Made by a program: the position numbers and the translations under genes. DNA of 64,000 bases from Apus apus (Eukaryota; Chordata; Aves; Apodiformes; Apodidae), in the NCBI RefSeq assembly GCF_020740795.1, contig NC_067282.1, positions 53,637,290-53,701,289 of the forward strand, written 5' to 3'. Position 1 is the first letter of the stretch; every line of letters begins with the position of its first letter. This document shows positions 61,562 through 64,000 of the stretch, one piece after another. The notes under the pieces were generated by a model. It did no database searches. It was not told the DNA's origin and saw only the letters and a program-made list of their open reading frames with translations.

Positions 61562-64000
61562 GAAGCGTGTTTAATACTTGTATAAGGTGCCAGATTTTAA
61601 TTACAGTTGGCATTTATAAGCGTGGTGCTGGCAATGGCAACCATATTGCTGAAAAAAGACATAAATTTTGACACTGGCAATATGGGAACCCAGCATACGA
61701 GACTGTAAACCTCATTGCTTTCTGTTTTAATATACTCATTTAAGGGAAGAACTTTTAACAGTTAATATTTAACTGGATTGTTTAGGGCTTGATATAAAGT
61801 TATTCTAATTTCAAGCTATTTTGTATTTTAGGCCCTATCAAAGATTGGCTTAGGTAATAACTTTCTATTAAACAGCCTTTAAATAAGCATGCTTAAAGTA
61901 AGGAAAATAAGATGCTTCATTACAAGAAATGAGGTTGGCATCTACCAGGTTTTCCATTAAGTTCCAGGTCACAGACAAATAAAGGAAGTATGTTAGGAAA
62001 AAAAACCTTTTTAAAAATAATTAGGGAGATGTCTGTTTTGTTCACCAGATGGAAAATCAGTAGTTGTGGGTGGTCTGTGCTGGATGGGGCATCTCACAAT
62101 TGGCAGAACTATGTCTTTAACTTTTAAAGTCCTGGGACAAAATGTGAAAGTAATTGACTGTTCAGAGTGCTCTCTCTCTGGATACCTAGCATGCTTTTAA
62201 AACCAAGATTTGGTGAGTTTCTGACTTTTTTTTTTTTTTTCCTAAGAACGCTCAAGCTGTTGTGTCTAGTATTAGGCCAATTGGGTATATTTTTGGTAGC
62301 TGTTTAGTGAGGCTGTTGTCTTCTTTTGTGCTTACACGCCTGTGTGTGCCTCGTCTTGCATGCGCACAACTGAAATGTCACACTTTACAGTTCTCCCTTA
62401 GCACGTTGTGCACATGGTTTTGATAACATTGTCAGTGTTTGCTGTGTTCAGGGTGTATGTAAACTGTTAGTTAACATATTTTGTTTCTTTCCTCTAGTTA
62501 ATTTTGTTTTAAGGAATTTAAATCTATCGATTTGCCAAACAAAGAAACCAAATCTTATTTTCACAAACAAGAAAAAAATTCCTGGTTTAATATAATTCAG
62601 GTGTTTGCAAAAGCATTAAAAATCTGTACTATTATTTTTAAAACAAAAAAACAAAACCAAACCTGAATAAATAAATCTAAATGTGCACTTGTGGATAGTA
62701 TGTATACACATATGCATATTAAATATGGTCATTTATGAATGTGTTAGAATTATCTTGGTGCAGTTTGCAACTTTGCTCACTGTTTCAGAGGAGTTACTTT
62801 TTCTAATTGCCAGATTAATTTGAGAAAACAGTATTTTAAATATGGAAGACGTTAGAAAATCTTTGTATTCACATTAAGAAGAAAAGATTTTATTATCTGA
62901 ACTGTGATAAGAATGTGTGCTCTTCAGCCGTGACCTCTCAAAGAATGAGGCAGAACCCATTTATGGCATAGGAGGCAATTGCTTTCTGTTTACCTTACTT
63001 ACAGACAATTTTTTTTTTGCAGTTATCTATATGAATGGTCACAGCGAATTGTATGCATGTGTTATATCTATATTGTAGCTTGTGTTAAACCGATCCCCAC
63101 ACTTATTATGTAGAAGCATTCTTGAAGATAAGTGAGGCACTCAACTTAGTGCCTTCTTTGTAAAATCCCTTTTGCTATGCATGACATGTACTCTGTATTT
63201 TTTTCCTTGCAGTAAATTATAAAGCTTTTTTCTTTCCATGAATCTCCTTCCAAGAAAACACATACAGCCTAATAACACTCGCCTTGAGAACCATGCATTG
63301 CCTCCACTACAAAGCCGTGTTTTCATTGAAGAGATAATTATAATATGGTTTAATGTTCTTGTCAGCCCTGAAACACTGTCCCTAAAGAGTGCTATTCTAG
63401 AGGATGTCTTTTTGAAAAGAGTTGAGTGTAGCTAAGAAAACAGACATATAGCCACACACTTTGCTGATAAACCAAGGCAGATAGTGAATACACTATGCGC
63501 TCTCTGAAAAGAATTATACTGAAAATGTATGAAAGGTGTTAATTCAGAGCTGCATCTACCTTCTGATTTCACTGTTAAAATACAGAAAATTTGCTTGGAT
63601 GTATTTATTTTGCTTTCTCCTTCCTCCTGTCCCATGTCTCCCCTCCCCACCCCCTGCCCCCATTATATTTATCTACTTTAAATCTATACAAGGACATAAA
63701 TTATTAATAATAATTAAAATGCTTTTCATGTGCTTTGAGGCACAGACTTCAAATGAGTGATAAAGCCCAAACTGGAACACAAATGGTTCTTCCCAGGCAA
63801 CAAACATGCTTGGCTGTTGATATGCTGCAATTTTCTGCTTTACTTAGTAAAAACAGCAATTACTTATTTGTTCCGTATCCCCCCCAGCACAGATGCTACT
63901 CAGTCTGTCCATTTTCTGAGCGCCGAGCAGGCTGCGTGCGTGCACGTGCATGGTCATGCATGCATTTTAATGCTGTGCAAGTCAAGTTTTCCCCTTGCAT

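Larger units (their letters stand above)
45172..64000 (+). other. CLYBL: CLYBL intron 1 (start; continues beyond the window)
   Basis: 18.8 kb after the exon 1 donor with no exon matching the conserved start of the CitE domain that I could find. This fits the very long CLYBL introns of other vertebrates. Contents seen are the hexanucleotide array at 45353, the inverted minisatellite near 50.3-50.6 kb, a CR1 tail at 52143 and poly(T) tracts at 54856, 55475, 61496, 61548 and 62226. ORFs stay at 151 codons or fewer and lack support. Confidence 0.6.

Noticed and set aside
1..64000. CRISPR arrays, bacterial or phage operons, tRNA or rRNA genes
   Set aside because: None was seen. The window is intron-bearing vertebrate DNA with no spaced identical repeats and no tRNA-like cloverleaf that I could recognise by eye.

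Overview
The window looks like vertebrate nuclear DNA, most likely avian. It has split genes with GT-AG introns, AATAAA polyadenylation signals, a CpG island, and several 5'-truncated CR1 LINE fragments. Those fragments end in the TTCTATGATTCTATG-type tail typical of bird and other sauropsid CR1. Low repeat density and short introns favour a bird over a turtle or crocodilian, but the species cannot be named. I found no bacterial operons, CRISPR arrays, rRNA genes or tRNA genes.

Region 1 (1-23,650) is TM9SF2 on the + strand, coding for an endosomal/Golgi nine-pass membrane protein. Sixteen coding exons can be placed to the base, from 852-919 to 22967-23034. All junctions keep the frame and together they encode 606 residues ending in KVD and a TGA stop. 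The human protein has 663 residues, so the missing 57 correspond to exon 1 (signal peptide), which lies upstream of the window. The main poly(A) signal is at 23624-23629, with four more AATAAA hexamers at 24059-24416.

Region 2 (23,650-44,950) is intergenic. It holds CR1 fragments at 31108-31225, 33425-34232, 37975-38030 and 44190-44955, an extreme G/T-rich tract with a 14-G run near 31361, and some unrecognised ORFs that are probably not genes. The longest is 216 codons on the minus strand at 38117-38767.

Region 3 (44,955-64,000) begins with a CpG island at about 44955-45560. Inside it is a short coding exon at 45116-45171 with a strong start context, an Arg-rich acid-free leader and a GTGAGT donor. 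From the leader and the conserved vertebrate order TM9SF2-CLYBL-ZIC5-ZIC2, I call this exon 1 of CLYBL (mitochondrial citramalyl-CoA lyase). No second exon was found, so the remaining 18.8 kb is read as CLYBL intron 1. It contains a GGGGCC/GGGGCT hexanucleotide array, a CR1 tail, an inverted minisatellite near 50.3-50.6 kb and several long poly(T) tracts.

The two genes are neighbours in the same orientation with no evident functional link. I found no clearly new biological system. The most unusual structures are the inverted minisatellite, the perfect 28-bp palindrome at 7681, the G4-prone hexanucleotide array in CLYBL intron 1, and the CR1 remnant that ends at the CLYBL CpG-island promoter.
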